This document shows, one piece after another, positions 46,079-57,909 of a stretch of 64,000 nt of DNA. The stretch comes from Lota lota. Taxonomy: Eukaryota; Chordata; Actinopteri; Gadiformes; Lotidae. Every line of letters begins with the position of its first letter. Position 1 is the first letter of the stretch. Where the stretch lies: contig JACYXH010000572.1 of NCBI GenBank assembly GCA_026745465.1, positions 3,813,533 to 3,877,532 of the forward strand. Reading direction: 5' to 3'. A model generated the notes under the pieces. It was not told the origin of the DNA. It ran no database searches and saw only the letters and a list, made by a program, of their open reading frames with translations. The position numbers were made by a program, and so were the translations under genes.

Positions 46079-46084
46079 AATAAA
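46079..46084 (+). terminator. hap1: hap1 poly(A) signal
   Basis: AATAAA about 1.03 kb after the hap1 stop, the last good signal before gast, which is convergent. Confidence 0.7.
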
Positions 46085-46252
46085 CTTTACTGTGGATTTA
46101 CGCCCGTTCCCTCTTATTTTTGTTGTTTGCATAATTGCCTACCAGAACATGCACATGAATTTACCCTCGCCTCATAAAATGGAATCTAAAAACCACAGGC
46201 AATAAAATGACAAAAGATGAACGATAAGTCTTATTAATCGCACAAAACTTGT

Positions 46253-46346
46253 TTTATTAGGTTGTTTAGCAAAATATTACATGTTGATTTTAAAAGATAC
46301 AAAAAAGGACAAAATTCCCGCCGCCTCATGTTACAAAGTCTTTATT
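46253..46346 (-). terminator. gast: gast poly(A) signals (two candidates)
   Basis: TTTATT (AATAAA on the - strand) at 46341-46346, about 20 nt after the stop, and at 46253-46258. The second leaves only about 170 bp between the hap1 and gast poly(A) signals. Confidence 0.6.
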
Positions 46347-46364
46347 GCTGGTCACTCATAGCGA

Positions 46365-46913
46365 TCACTGCATCTGCTCTGCACTTCGACGTCCAAAGTC
46401 CACCCAGCCCTGGTAGTCGCGGTTTGACATGCACTCAGAGTTCACCATCTCTGTGAACACAACACGCCTACATGAACCAAGCAGAAGAATCCATACAGCA
46501 CATTAAGAGCGGCTACGCTTTCAGTGGAAGAGGGGTCCAGCTGCTCGTTGACAGACAACACACTCATGTTCAGGATCACAATGCACACAAAAACAACACA
46601 AATGTTAACACGACCTGTTATTATGAACACGACTAAATGACATACCTGAGATGGCTTGCATTATTTGTTTGGTCATGAGCTCTCGCTCGACCTCTGACAG
46701 GTGAGTGAGTTTTTCCATCCGAGACACTCTGGTTTGGAGGTCCCGTCTGGAAGAGGAGTCCTCGGTTTCTCTGACCGCTGCCCCCCTCCTGGCTAGCAGC
46801 TGCTTTAGCACGCCGCTGCCTTTGGCATCACCGTCAGGAGGAGACTGCGTGGCACGCGCCGTCCAAGACAAGAGCAGCGCAAGTGCACAAACCACCATTG
46901 CGTTCGATGCCAT
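46365..46913 (-). CDS. gast: Preprogastrin, two coding exons
   Basis: Precursor of the gut hormone gastrin (CCK/gastrin family), which stimulates gastric acid through CCK2-type receptors. Exon 46913-46646 encodes residues 1-89, beginning with a signal peptide (hydrophobic VVCALALLLSW, likely cleavage after ARA at 20-21). Exon 46450-46365 ends the protein at residue 117 (TGA 46365-46367). Phase is consistent (268 + 86 nt = 354). The hormone sits at the C-terminus: single Arg100, then DYQGWVDF, then Gly109 (amide donor) and Arg-Arg (110-111). Compared with the CCK core DYMGWMDF, both Met are replaced (Gln and Val). The Tyr six residues before Trp-containing core end is acid-flanked and could be sulphated. 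Synteny beside hap1 supports gast rather than cck. No other dibasic-GRR-type peptide is present. Confidence 0.93.
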
Positions 46914-47019
46914 ATCTGCAAACCAAAGAGAAACGTGGCCTTCATGTCAACTACAATGATACAACTGTATGGAGAGAGAGAAAAAAGTGTTTTTGTAGAT
47001 GTAACAAACCGTAAGTTAC

Positions 47020-47110
47020 CTGTGAAGTTGTAAAAAGTCTTAAGGCTGTAGGCTACACAAGGACTTAGGTGCTCTTGTGACCGTTCAGGAAAAATCATCT
47101 CTTTTATAGG
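47020..47110 (-). promoter_or_regulatory. gast: gast promoter and non-coding first exon
   Basis: On the - strand CTATAAAAG (TATA box, 47101-47110) is followed by a short leader ending at a donor, CACAG|GTAACT, after 47020. The next acceptor (TTTGCAG, just before the ATG at 46913) gives the coding exon. A perfect CRE (TGACGTCA, 47320-47327) lies about 210 bp upstream of the TATA box. Confidence 0.7.
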
Positions 47111-49174
47111 GCAAGGCTAATGTCTGGTGAGGCTGTCATGGATCAATGGATTGATGGGGGGTAGAGCAAGTGCGTAAGTGCGTTCATCAATACACCATTT
47201 CCTCAACTGTAAATGGCACTTTTTGCACAGCCATAGCAATAAAACATGTCAATACACTTTACACTTTTTCAAGAAATTCAATACAGTTTTAGATGATCTC
47301 TTTCTCGGTTCATACACTTTGACGTCACCGTCCTCCACCCTGGAGTGGGAAACCTTTAGAATCCTGGTTCATATGCGCAGTACATTGATTGGGTCATGGA
47401 TACTATACAAAATACACACACACAAAACAAGAAACCACAGTGAGATAATGGACTTTGAGTGAAGATTGAGTCTATTCAGGTGAATAAATAAATAATAGAG
47501 AATGAATCGTAAATCTGTTGGCATAACAAATATAGAGTTTATATATAAATACAGGAAAACTTATCCAAGACGTTTTGGCAATGTCGTCTTTGGAATTATT
47601 TGTTTACATGAGGTAAACATACGTCTTGTTCAATAAACAGCACAGCCAAGTAGATTCAAGATAGACAGCTGTTTGGGGTTGCTTAGTGGTTGAATGCCAT
47701 GAAACCGTCACTTTGAGATGATGGCGCAATAACCGTTGCAAATGTGGCAACCCATTTAAGTATGTACACGCATTAAGAATTAATTAAATGACTGCATGAT
47801 GTTACTCTGAATTACATATCTCTTAACTGCTGCATAGTATGCGAGTATGTATTATCTGGTTATATCTATTGAAGCGTTATTGTAAAAAATTGCACAATGA
47901 CATCCAATTTCTGTTTTGAGGTGTCATACAATCTTTACGTCAGTGAGTATGAGAACCGCTCTAAATTAAAAAGGGGGTAGTAGATGTTGACGTTTTTCAA
48001 TTTGCAAGCTTTTTTTGCAGTGATATGTAATTGCAATTTTAATGTTGATTATTAGTCTGTAATTCCTGATTAAAATCACTTTTTGGATGATGGCATTCCT
48101 GTTTGAAAACATGAAAAACAACTCATAATTCTGAAATATGAAAAATTATGCGTCGTGATTATGTACTCCCACTAATAGCCACTAGGTGTCCCCCTGGTGC
48201 ATTCACGAAGTTGTTGCGCTCTCACATGGCTAAATGGAAAAGGATTGGTGTGTAACATGTGGAAGCTTTTTTATTTTGACCAGATTTGTACAAATGCACA
48301 AACGAAAGGGATGAAACCCTATAAAGCGCAGGAAATTGATCAATTTAATAATGCGTTGGGGCAGTGGTTTCACCAATTACATAAATATAGGCATGCAAAT
48401 TTGGCGTGACAGGTGGGAGGGACCAATGGCAGGAGTTGTTCAGCAGTCACAAATAAGGCCTTTTTTGTGATTATCGTACCAAAGCCAAAACCGCGCATTT
48501 GGCAACAATAGCAACCTCCGTAAACATTGCTATCATTTTGTATTTATTATGTTAATTATTAAACGTCTAATTTCAATGGAAATGTGGAGTTAACTGGCAT
48601 GTCCTCCTTCAAACCTTGGGCGTGCAGTCGAATGTGCAGAGACTTGCCTTTGTTGATTCACAAATCCGTCATCAAAAGATGTGCGTAGGGTGGGTTAGGG
48701 AAGCATATTTCCCATCAAACAATAAATAGATAATCGGTCTTAATCATTATTTTTCTACAGTTCATAAACCATCTGCTTCACAATATTCCACACATACATG
48801 GAAAGAGTTGCCAAATGTCAGAATTAATTGCAGCGCAATCATCTATATTCTAACGTCCAGGCAAAGATGGGAAATCATTGTTTTATTTCTAGGAAAACAA
48901 GGAAAGATGATCAAAATACTAATAAAATCTACTAAACTCTGAGGTTTGCTGAGATATTAAGATATTCGCCCTATTGATTTTACTTTGTTTTTTTCACAGT
49001 TTATGTCGTGAACAAGTCGTAGCCTATTAAACCCACAACCAAAAATGTAATGCCAAATTCACTCACCAAGTGTCAGAATTCAGACCTAATTGTTAAGGCA
49101 AGCACTCGCACGGAGCCCCCTGTGTTGTTCATGCTTCAAGTTCTGCAGGGGCGGAGATAGGTGGTGCACTCAAC

Positions 49175-49575
49175 TTGGTTTTGGTTCTTTGGGTTTTGTT
49201 TTAGGGTTAGGTTTTAGGCTGAGGTTTTGGGCTTAGGGTTACGTTTTAGGATTCGGTTTTGGTTTCAGGATTTGGTTTCAGGGTTTGGTTTTAGGGTTTG
49301 GTGTTGGTTTTAGGGTTAGGTTTTAGGGTTAGTGTTTGGTTTTAGTGTTAGGTTTAAGGGTTTGATTTTGGTTTAAGGGTTAGGTTTTAGGGTTTCGTTT
49401 TGGATTTGGAGTTGTTAAGGGTTAGGGCTTGGTTTTAGGGTTCAGTCTTACGATAAGGGTTTTGTTTCAGGGTTAGGTTTTAGGGTTTTATTTTAGTTAT
49501 ATGGTTTGGTGTTAGGGTTAGGGTTTTTGTTTTAGGGTTTGGTTGGGTTTGGTTTTAGGTTAAAGTTTGGGCTGG
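49175..49575 (+). repeat. Degenerate TTAGGG-like (telomere-type) tract
   Basis: About 400 bp built from variants of GGTTTTAGGGTT and GGGTTAGG on the + strand, with two further GGGTTAGTGTTA copies near 49645-49672. Resembles a decayed interstitial telomeric repeat or a GGTTT minisatellite. Confidence 0.8.
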
Positions 49576-51101
49576 CCCCCGTGGTCCGGGTTCCCTGAAA
49601 AAAGATCCCAGGATGACCCCCAGTGTACTTTTTTAAGTAATAGGGTTAGTGTTAGTAATAGGGTTAGTGTTCATATGTTTAGGATTGAATGCTTTATAAT
49701 TTTGTGTTAGCCTGATAAATGAATGCCCTAAGTGAACAAATTCTTAATTGTACACTTAAGCAGATGGGGCACCCCAAAACAACAGCTGTTTCCATGCTGG
49801 CCACCCATAGACAGTGGCGTGAAACCGCCACTGGGCCAGTTTTGTTCTTCACTAACTTGTTGCTTTGAATTTCTAAGGCACTGTAATATGTTAGATAATT
49901 TAATGTTTGCACAGAGTGTATCATTTCATAATATATGAAATATTTACGTAATTACCGATTGGCAAACACAACTAATTACAATAATGAGCACTACACACTA
50001 GACATTTTGCTTCAAACACTCAACACCTTTACATGTAAAGTGACTCTTGGTGTATTAATATAGGTAGTTTGTATGTTTATTTTCATATAGTGTTCTCGAA
50101 TGACCTCGGAAAACCCCAATCTCTTGTACGTTTTTAAACAGTTTAAATGTAAATGGTTCAAAGAGATCTGCTCTATTGGGTGTGGCAGTCACATGCTTCA
50201 GGCAATTCCCTGATACAGCAGCCGCCAGTCTGCACCTGTACAGCAGCGTCAACAAAGAGAAGGGCGAAGCTGCGGAACCTGATGGGAACAGTGACTCATT
50301 GCAGATTTTGGAAAGCTTTGATGTTGGATATGGCGAGAGAGAGAGAAAGTGAGTTTTACTTTATCTCCTGATCCTACGTAGTGTGTGTTTAACACCCATA
50401 TACAACCGCAGGAACATTCTTATGTCAGAACTAAAACCCACCACATCTTATCTGATGCGTTAACCCCAATAATCATTTTGACAAAATGCAAAGAATGTTT
50501 TTAGTGACTTTAAACCTAAAGTTATATCCGGAAGCTAAATTACAAGGACCATTTTATGACTCTTTACTATGGAAAAAGTACATCTTGAATATTATCAACC
50601 GTCATGTACGACTGATACAAACAACCCTTCTGCTGGCAGAACACACAAAAATAGCGTTGGATCTCATGGTAGATGAGATCATATCTTAATATTGGATGGC
50701 TTGAATCCCACGATTGATGCCATCAATACAATATCATCAACACGATGAGATGATAAGTCCTTCAAGAGTTATAGTCCTCTAGTTTTTTCTTCTAGGTACT
50801 ATTCAATACCAGTGTGCCAACAGAGACAAAGAAAAGAGCCAAGAGCAATAAATAAGCTTAGGGACTCCCCTAATTCCGTCTTTCACCTGGCAGAGTTATT
50901 CAGCTGCACAGGTGTCCACACCCTCTCATTATCCCAGCCTCTGAATACCTCAACGGGCCTTTCTTCAGCCTTTCACACCATTCATCTGCATTGAACACAC
51001 ACACACACACGCACACACACACACACACACCCACACCCATACACACACAACACACACACACCTACACAGACACACACACCCACACCCACCCATACACACA
51101 C

Positions 51102-51102
<1 letters not shown>

Positions 51103-51180
<78 letters not shown>
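51103..51180. repeat. (AC)39 microsatellite with degenerate CA flank
   Basis: 78 bp of AC; CA/CCCA-rich sequence precedes it from about 50995. Confidence 0.95.
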
Positions 51181-51182
<2 letters not shown>

Positions 51183-52707
51183 ACGTGATTGGTCATTTCA
51201 TCATTATAAACAATTACAACATAACATAGTGTTTCATTCTGTGCAATTAATAAACGGAAACACTTAAGTTGATACATCTTGTGAAATGGTTTTTCTCATG
51301 GCATTCAGGTAAACCTGGTGCAGGAAAGCACAAAAGTAAGGGTGTGAATGATATAGAAAATATGTCAGATTGAGAGGATAGTGTGAAAATGCTATCTCCA
51401 CAGAGACTGAAAATCTTCACGCGAACAGTCCTGCCTGAGACCTATGTGAGAATATAGCGTTTTAAAGTAATATACATCTTGGACATAATTTATGGCTTTT
51501 TAGCACATGGATGAGAAAGATCTGCATTCTCTAAAGCCGCACTGAATAGTTTGTGGTCGGCCCAACATTGCTGTGTATGTGTGTGTGTGGGTTGTGTGTT
51601 TGTATGTGTGTGTGTGTGTGTGTGTGCGTGTATACACGTGTGTGTGTGTGGGTTTGTGTGCGTATGTGTGTAAGTAAACGCTCATTTAAAGCAGGTCCAC
51701 AATATATCAGCGTAAGACTTTGCCCAATAAACAACACAGTAACGTACTTGTTATGCAAATCATCAACAATTATGAAAACGGCAGCGTAAGCTCTTGGCAC
51801 CCCTTCATTTCCAGGAGCAGAGTCCAAAACGTTGTGGTGTTTTGCGAGTGGTCTGTGACATTATGAAAGTCTTAAACCCATGGGTGTAATGGAACAACCT
51901 ACACTAAGACGGGGTTGTTCAGGTTTGGACATGATAAAACAAGCTCATCAGCAGAAAACATTCCATGACTGTTATGCCAGCTCTTGAGTTACAGCCCTTT
52001 TTAACAGCCCCAATAACTCCCTGAGTTGTCATAGAACGCTTTCTGCATTGCAATGTGTTTGGACAATGCATAATAGTAATAATAATAATATTAACAGGCT
52101 TCTTTTGAGGTGTTGTTGTGCAGCTAAACAAATAAACAAACCAACCAAATGTGTGTAGGCCTACACCTCACGTTATGCAGAAGAATGGATGTCAACAAGA
52201 GGAACTTAGGTGAAGGTATGTAGGGTGTCGAACCCAAACCCTATTTCAGAGTTATGTCTCGAACGGAATAAAAACAGCAAGATGACAGGAGTTTGGCACA
52301 GCGTTTTCTTATACCTGGCTCAATTCCCAGGAGCTTATTCATAATAGAGCCCTATTATTAAGCAAATTGGTTTACAACGATACGTTCTCATTCATCGACA
52401 GATACATGTACATAAAGGAAAAATGCATGCGGTAACAAAAACCCAGTGTATGGTTCCAGGAGTTACTTTGTTAATATTTGTATGTCCTCTCCTCTCCTGC
52501 CAACGACACAACGGTCGTTGTAATAATCAGTGTAACAAGCTGGTGGGTTCTCGCTCTCTACCCTCTGGGTGTATCTCTACCCTAAACACACGTATGGGTG
52601 CAGCAGGGGTGTGTGTGACAGGTGGAGGAGCCTTGCATACCTTGTGGCGGCAGCACTGCTCCTCCCTCCAGGCTGTCTCTCTGCCTCCTCCTTTTCTGCT
52701 GTGGGAT

Positions 52708-52715
52708 TATAAAAA
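52708..52715 (+). promoter_or_regulatory. TATA box of keratin gene 1
   Basis: TATAAAAA 76 bp upstream of the ATG at 52791, giving a leader of about 50 nt typical of keratin genes. Confidence 0.75.
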
Positions 52716-52790
52716 GCAAGGCAGGAGCAGGGAAGTGCACCACAGTCGCTCTCTCCTCATCTCCAGGTTCTCCTCTCTCAAGCAGCAGCC

Positions 52791-55258
52791 ATGAGTTACG
52801 GTAGTAATGTGCAAGTTGGCCGGGCCAGAAGTGTGTACGGTGCCCCTGGGGGTATGAGAGTCTCCTCTAGCTCCTCGAGCAGCGGTGGTGGGTTTGGTTT
52901 TGGCATGGGAGCAGGAGGCTACGGCAGCGGCAGCGGCACCGACTTTGCCAGCGGTGGCGGCGGCTTCGGAGGTGGTGGTGGTGGGGGCGACTTCAACGTC
53001 AGCGCCAACGAGAAGGCCACCATGCAGAACCTGAACGACCGCCTGTCCAGCTACCTGGAGAAGGTGCGCTCCCTGGAGGCCGCCAACGCCGAACTGGAGC
53101 TGAGGATCCGCCAGTTCCTGGAGAAGAAGACCTCTCCCGGCTCCCGCGACTACTCTGCCTTCCACGCCACCATCGCAGACCTGCATGGCAAGGTACGTCA
53201 CCTGAGCTTCAGGAAGATCTCAGCTTCACGCCGTTCCTCTCTGCCGCACGCCGCTTACCATCCGTCATCTTGAACACCTAAGTTCAGAATTAATTCTTCC
53301 TCTCCCGCATTATTTTACCCCACTCTTTATTGCTTAGATTCAGAATGCCACATGTGTCAACGGAGGCATCTACCTGGCCATAGACAACGCCAAATTGGCT
53401 GCGGACGACTTCAAGACAAAGTAAGCGTGACCACAAAAGCAACAGCCACTATATAAGTGCAGGTTGATTGCAAAATAGTGGATGTGTCCCAGGATTGACC
53501 TTGGTAACTCTATGATTGACAACAGGTATGAGAACGAGCTGAGCATGCGGCAGTCGGTGGAGGCGGACATCGCCGGCCTCAAGAGGCTGTTGGACGAGTT
53601 GACCCTGGCTAGGTCTGACCTGGAGATGCAGATCGAAGGACTGAAGGAGGAGCTGATCTTCCTCAAGAAGAACCACGAGGAGGTGGGTTTTTAATGCAAG
53701 CGCCCATCATAAATGTCTCAAACCACTTTACACTATGATAACATATACAGCCTTTCAGAAGCTCAATGGAAATGTTGCCTTCATGTTTCTTCTGAAAAGA
53801 TTGTCCAACCTCTAACTTTACTTATTCACGGCACTAACAGGAGATGGCTGGCATGAGGCACCAGATGACAGGCCAGGTGAACGTGGAGGTTGACCCAGGA
53901 CCGCAACAGGATCTGAACGCCGTCCTGGCGGAGATTCGCGAGCAGTACGAACAAGCGTCGGCCAAGAACCAGAAGGAACTGAACAACTGGTTCCAAGAAA
54001 AGGTAGGAACCAAGGACTCCACTAGGAAAGAAATGTTTTTCGTTACAAAGGTCTATATGCTGTGTCATGTTTACGTCTACATAATTGTTAATCTTGAGTA
54101 CCTTGTGTTTGATTCCATTGCAGGCAGCCGCCGTCCACAAGGAGGTCGCAGCGAGCACAGAAACCATCAATACGTCCAAAACGGAGATGAGCGACCTCAA
54201 TCGCATGTTGCAATCCTTACAAATAGAACTTCAATCGCAGCTCAGCATGGTAAGTGTACTGCTATGTCTGCAGTTCCCAAAGTAGAAGAGTTCATCTTAT
54301 GGTGTGGTCAGGCAATATTGTTACCTTAGTTTATTAGGGTGTGGTCAGGGGATATTGTTACCTTAGTTACTTAGGGTGTGGTCAGGGGATATGTTACCTT
54401 TGTAAATTTGTGGGTGTATTTTCCAGTATTTGACCTTAGAGAGGTGACATTGGTCCGTTACATACACATCCTAAACAATAGATCCGATTCTTCTGTCCAT
54501 TTTTACTTTTGCTCACTCTCCCTCCCTCTTCCTTCCTTGCGGACAACCAGAAAGCATCACTCGAGGGCACTTTGCATGAGACAGAGGAAAGGTACTCGCG
54601 TCAACTCCATGGCTTCCAGTGCCAGGTGACCAGCCTGGAGGAGCAGCTGGTCAACCTGCGTGCGGACATTGATCGGCAGGGCCATGAGTACCAGGCGCTG
54701 CTGGACGCCAAGACCCGTCTGGAGCTGGAGATTGCAGAGTACAGAAGGCTGCTGGACGGAGAGGCCAGGTGGGTCACTGAGATGTGCTGCATGTTTTTAA
54801 AGCACATTTTAAAAACGTGTGTCACCACAGCATCCACCATGCATTCACATAAAAAAGGTGAACATTTCCCAGGGAAATAAACCCATGGGAAAGAAAAGAT
54901 AAGAGGAGATAGTGCTTTATTAATCCCACATGGGAAATTGAGTATCTCCCTGTGTTGCTTTATTTACATTTCGTACTCAACAGAAAAAAACACTGTAATC
55001 ATAATCAAAAGGCTCTGATATTCAGGGAAGGCGACTAGATTGAATGGCTTGCTTAAGATGACCATTGATAATAATATTCCTTATCTCCCCCCACCTCCAC
55101 CCTCCCCCTCCCCTCACTACAGCTTCAGTGGTGGCGGCGGCAGCAGCAGCAGCAGCAGCAGCACCACCAAGACCAGTTCCTCCACCACCAAAACCACGAT
55201 CCGCGTGATCACAGAAGAAGTGGTTGACGGCAAAGTTGTGTCCTCCAGCGAGAAATAA
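52791..55258 (+). CDS. Type I (acidic) keratin, gene 1
   Basis: Intermediate-filament protein that pairs with type II keratins to form epithelial cytoskeleton anchored at desmosomes. Exons: 52791-53192, 53338-53420, 53526-53682, 53841-54002, 54124-54249, 54551-54768, 55123-55258; lengths 83, 157, 162 and 126 are diagnostic of type I keratin genes. CDS 1284 nt, 427 aa. Head (1-72) is Gly/Ser-rich; helix initiation motif [20 protein letters not shown] from residue 73; helix termination motif [15 protein letters not shown] near 366-381; tail (383-427) with a seven-Ser run coded by AGC repeats and the conserved VVDGKVVSS end. No frame breaks. Symbol withheld because fish type I keratins have expanded independently. 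AATAAA lies at 55384-55389. Confidence 0.95.
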
Positions 55259-55383
55259 GCTCCGCCCTTCATGACCGCAAGCAGAGCACTGGGCGAGGCC
55301 AACACCTCTATCCTACACATCCAGGAACACGCTGTTTGAAGAGCTGTTTGGTCGAACCCACTGTATTTGGATCCAATCAAAAT

Positions 55384-55389
55384 AATAAA
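55384..55389 (+). terminator. Poly(A) signal of keratin gene 1
   Basis: AATAAA 126 nt after the stop codon. Confidence 0.75.
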
Positions 55390-55880
55390 AAGTGTGCTCT
55401 ACCTTGCTGACTACCACGTGGCCGTGAAAATCATTTATCACTTCTTTTTGCATCAACAGAAACTTCTGTTTTGGTGGAGTTCCCCTCCAAATCAATTGAT
55501 TAGCGGTTGCAACTTTTCCGTATCGCCCCAAAATAGTCTTAAGGAACAATGAATAATTATAACATTTTATGATCATTCTAACAGCTTGTGTAACAATGGA
55601 ACCATTATTCCCGGTTGATCATGGGCTAAGAGGTTTGACTCTTTACGGGATTTATGGCTGACACAATACACCGTTTTATAAAACAACATGGCATAGCTCA
55701 AAAAGAACAACCATGCTATGCATGCATTGTTAGCATACAACAAGAATGCGTTACGCTGCCATTCTTTGTTGTGGTAGATTCCTGAAGATTACACTAGCTT
55801 CAATGAAGAATTATATGAATAGATTAACGACTCAGAAAGGAATTCACTGCACACAATGAAGTACGATTGGACTGCGTGAT
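55390..55880. other. Gap between convergent keratin genes
   Basis: About 0.5 kb of unique AT-rich sequence; no gene seen. Confidence 0.6.
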
Positions 55881-55886
55881 TTTATT
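55881..55886 (-). terminator. Possible poly(A) signal of keratin gene 2
   Basis: TTTATT (AATAAA on the - strand) only about 8 nt after the stop codon, which would make an unusually short 3' UTR; a more distal signal may be used instead. Confidence 0.45.
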
Positions 55887-55893
55887 GATCACT

Positions 55894-57854
55894 TTAGGTA
55901 TGTGTAAAATTTGTTATTTCATCCACGTCCACATCCATCGTCTGGCTGCTTGTGATCACCCTTCCATCCACCACCGTCTCCACTACTGTGATGGTTTTGG
56001 TGACCACTGCAAGAGAAGCACATCAACCATGAGTATTAGTAGTTATAGTAGTAGTAGTAGTAGACAGTGGTAGTATTAGAAGTAGTGGTCGTAGTCGTAG
56101 GAACAAATAAGTTCATAAATAGTAACACTATGTTTCCTTTAGTTTTTCAAAGAAGACCAAAAACCATGAATTGATGAAAGTCGCTTACCTTTTCTTGTAC
56201 TGAAACCACACAGTAGAATGGGAATAGGAAAAAAGGGAAAAGGGAAATAGATTAGTGTTGGGTACCGGAATTGTTGCAGATGATTTAAACAATGTGCGCT
56301 CGGTAACTATTGCGTAATGCTCTTTCATTCCCTCTGTGATTTACCAAACAAGCTCAGAGCTACAAACTACAAGTGGTATTTTCCTTGTTTACTATTACTG
56401 TGCAATACATATTCTTATTAGTTGTTTTTCTTTTTGAAAAAAGGGGTGCACATTTTTTTCATCTATATAGTACGCTAAAAATACAGAAATGTATGAGACA
56501 GAAATTTGTAGAAAAATGATTATTGACCAATTCAAACATTCCATTAGCTTGTCTTCTTTCTGGTATCTATTGGAATCCCACCATCTGCTCTCGCCTCATC
56601 TAAATCCCCCCCAGGGTCATCCACCCCCCAGGGTCATCCACCCCCCAGGGTTCCCCTCTGAATCGCTAGTGTCCTACCTGTCCTCCTCTCCGTCCAGCAG
56701 CCTCCTGTACTCTGCGATCTCCAGCTCCAGCCGGGTCTTGAGGTCCAGCAGCATGTCGTACTCTTGCTTGTGGTGGGCGATGTTCCTGTGGAGCTGGGAC
56801 AGCTGCTCCTCCAGGCTGGTCACGGTGCACTGGAGCCCAGATAGCTGGTCCTGGTAGCGGGCCTGGGTCTCAGCCAGAGTGCCCTCCAAGGAAGATGTCT
56901 AGCGGGGGAGGAACGATAGAGGAGGTTATGGTTAGTGTGTGTGTGTGTTGCATGTTACTCTTGTATGCGTGCGTGTGTGTGTGTGTGTGTGTGTGTGTCT
57001 GTCTGCGTGTGTGTATTTGTCTGCCTGTTTATATGCGCACGTGTGTGTTTGATGGGTGTGCATAGCACAAACGCTATTGTGTGTGTGTGTATGTGTGTGT
57101 GGGTGTGTGTGAGTGTGAGTGTGTCTAAGTTGACATAATATCTGTTCAAGCAAGGCAAAAGTTAAATATGTTTAATCCCTTTGCTAGAGTGAAACAGCTA
57201 TATGCTTGGTGTTAAATCCTACCATGCTCAAGTGGGACTGCAGTTCAATCTGAAGCTTCTGGAACAGGCTTTTCAGCTCCTTCAGCTCAATGCGGGACTT
57301 CAAAAGAAGTTCTGATTCGTGCTGGACTTCCACCTCGATCACAGAAATCTACGCAAGACAAAAACAGGATGAGGCATTGCAATGGGAAAACATGATATGC
57401 CCAAAATAACATGCGATCAAGACAAAACGGGGTTGAGGTGCAGATGAACAAAACAGCAACCCTATTCGGGTGGTTTGGACTGTGTTCTAGGCTATAGGTC
57501 GTATTACCTTCTTCTGGTACCAGGTCTCCAGTTCTTTGCGGTTCTTGGTGATCATAGCCTCATAGTGTTCCCTGACTTCAGTCATGGCCTGGTTCAGGTC
57601 TGTTGAGGGAGCGGCGTCCACGGACACTTCGACCTGCCCGCCGATTCTGCATCTAATGGCTTCCATCTCCTGCAAGAGTCAATAACAAGACCTCTATTAG
57701 CATGGAAGATTCATCAGCATTCATCTCTCATATGACTGTGATGTGTGTACGGCAGTGTAAGTATGTCTCCCAGTACCTTCAATGTATGCATAGATTGATT
57801 TTGTGTAATATTGGGAATTTGTGATGTGTGTGTGTTCTGTGTGTGTGTGTGTAT

Positions 57855-57909
<55 letters not shown>

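Larger units (their letters stand above)
47111..52707. other. Intergenic region between gast and the keratins
   Basis: About 5.6 kb with no recognised gene; in mammals eif1 occupies this interval, but I saw no eif1 exon on either strand. It contains a TTAGGG-like tract (49175-49575), a CA-rich region (50995-51180) and a GT-rich region (51580-51672). Confidence 0.6.

Noticed and set aside
46365..46913. Calling the peptide gene cholecystokinin
   Set aside because: The core lacks both Met of CCK, and the position next to hap1 and keratins is that of gastrin.
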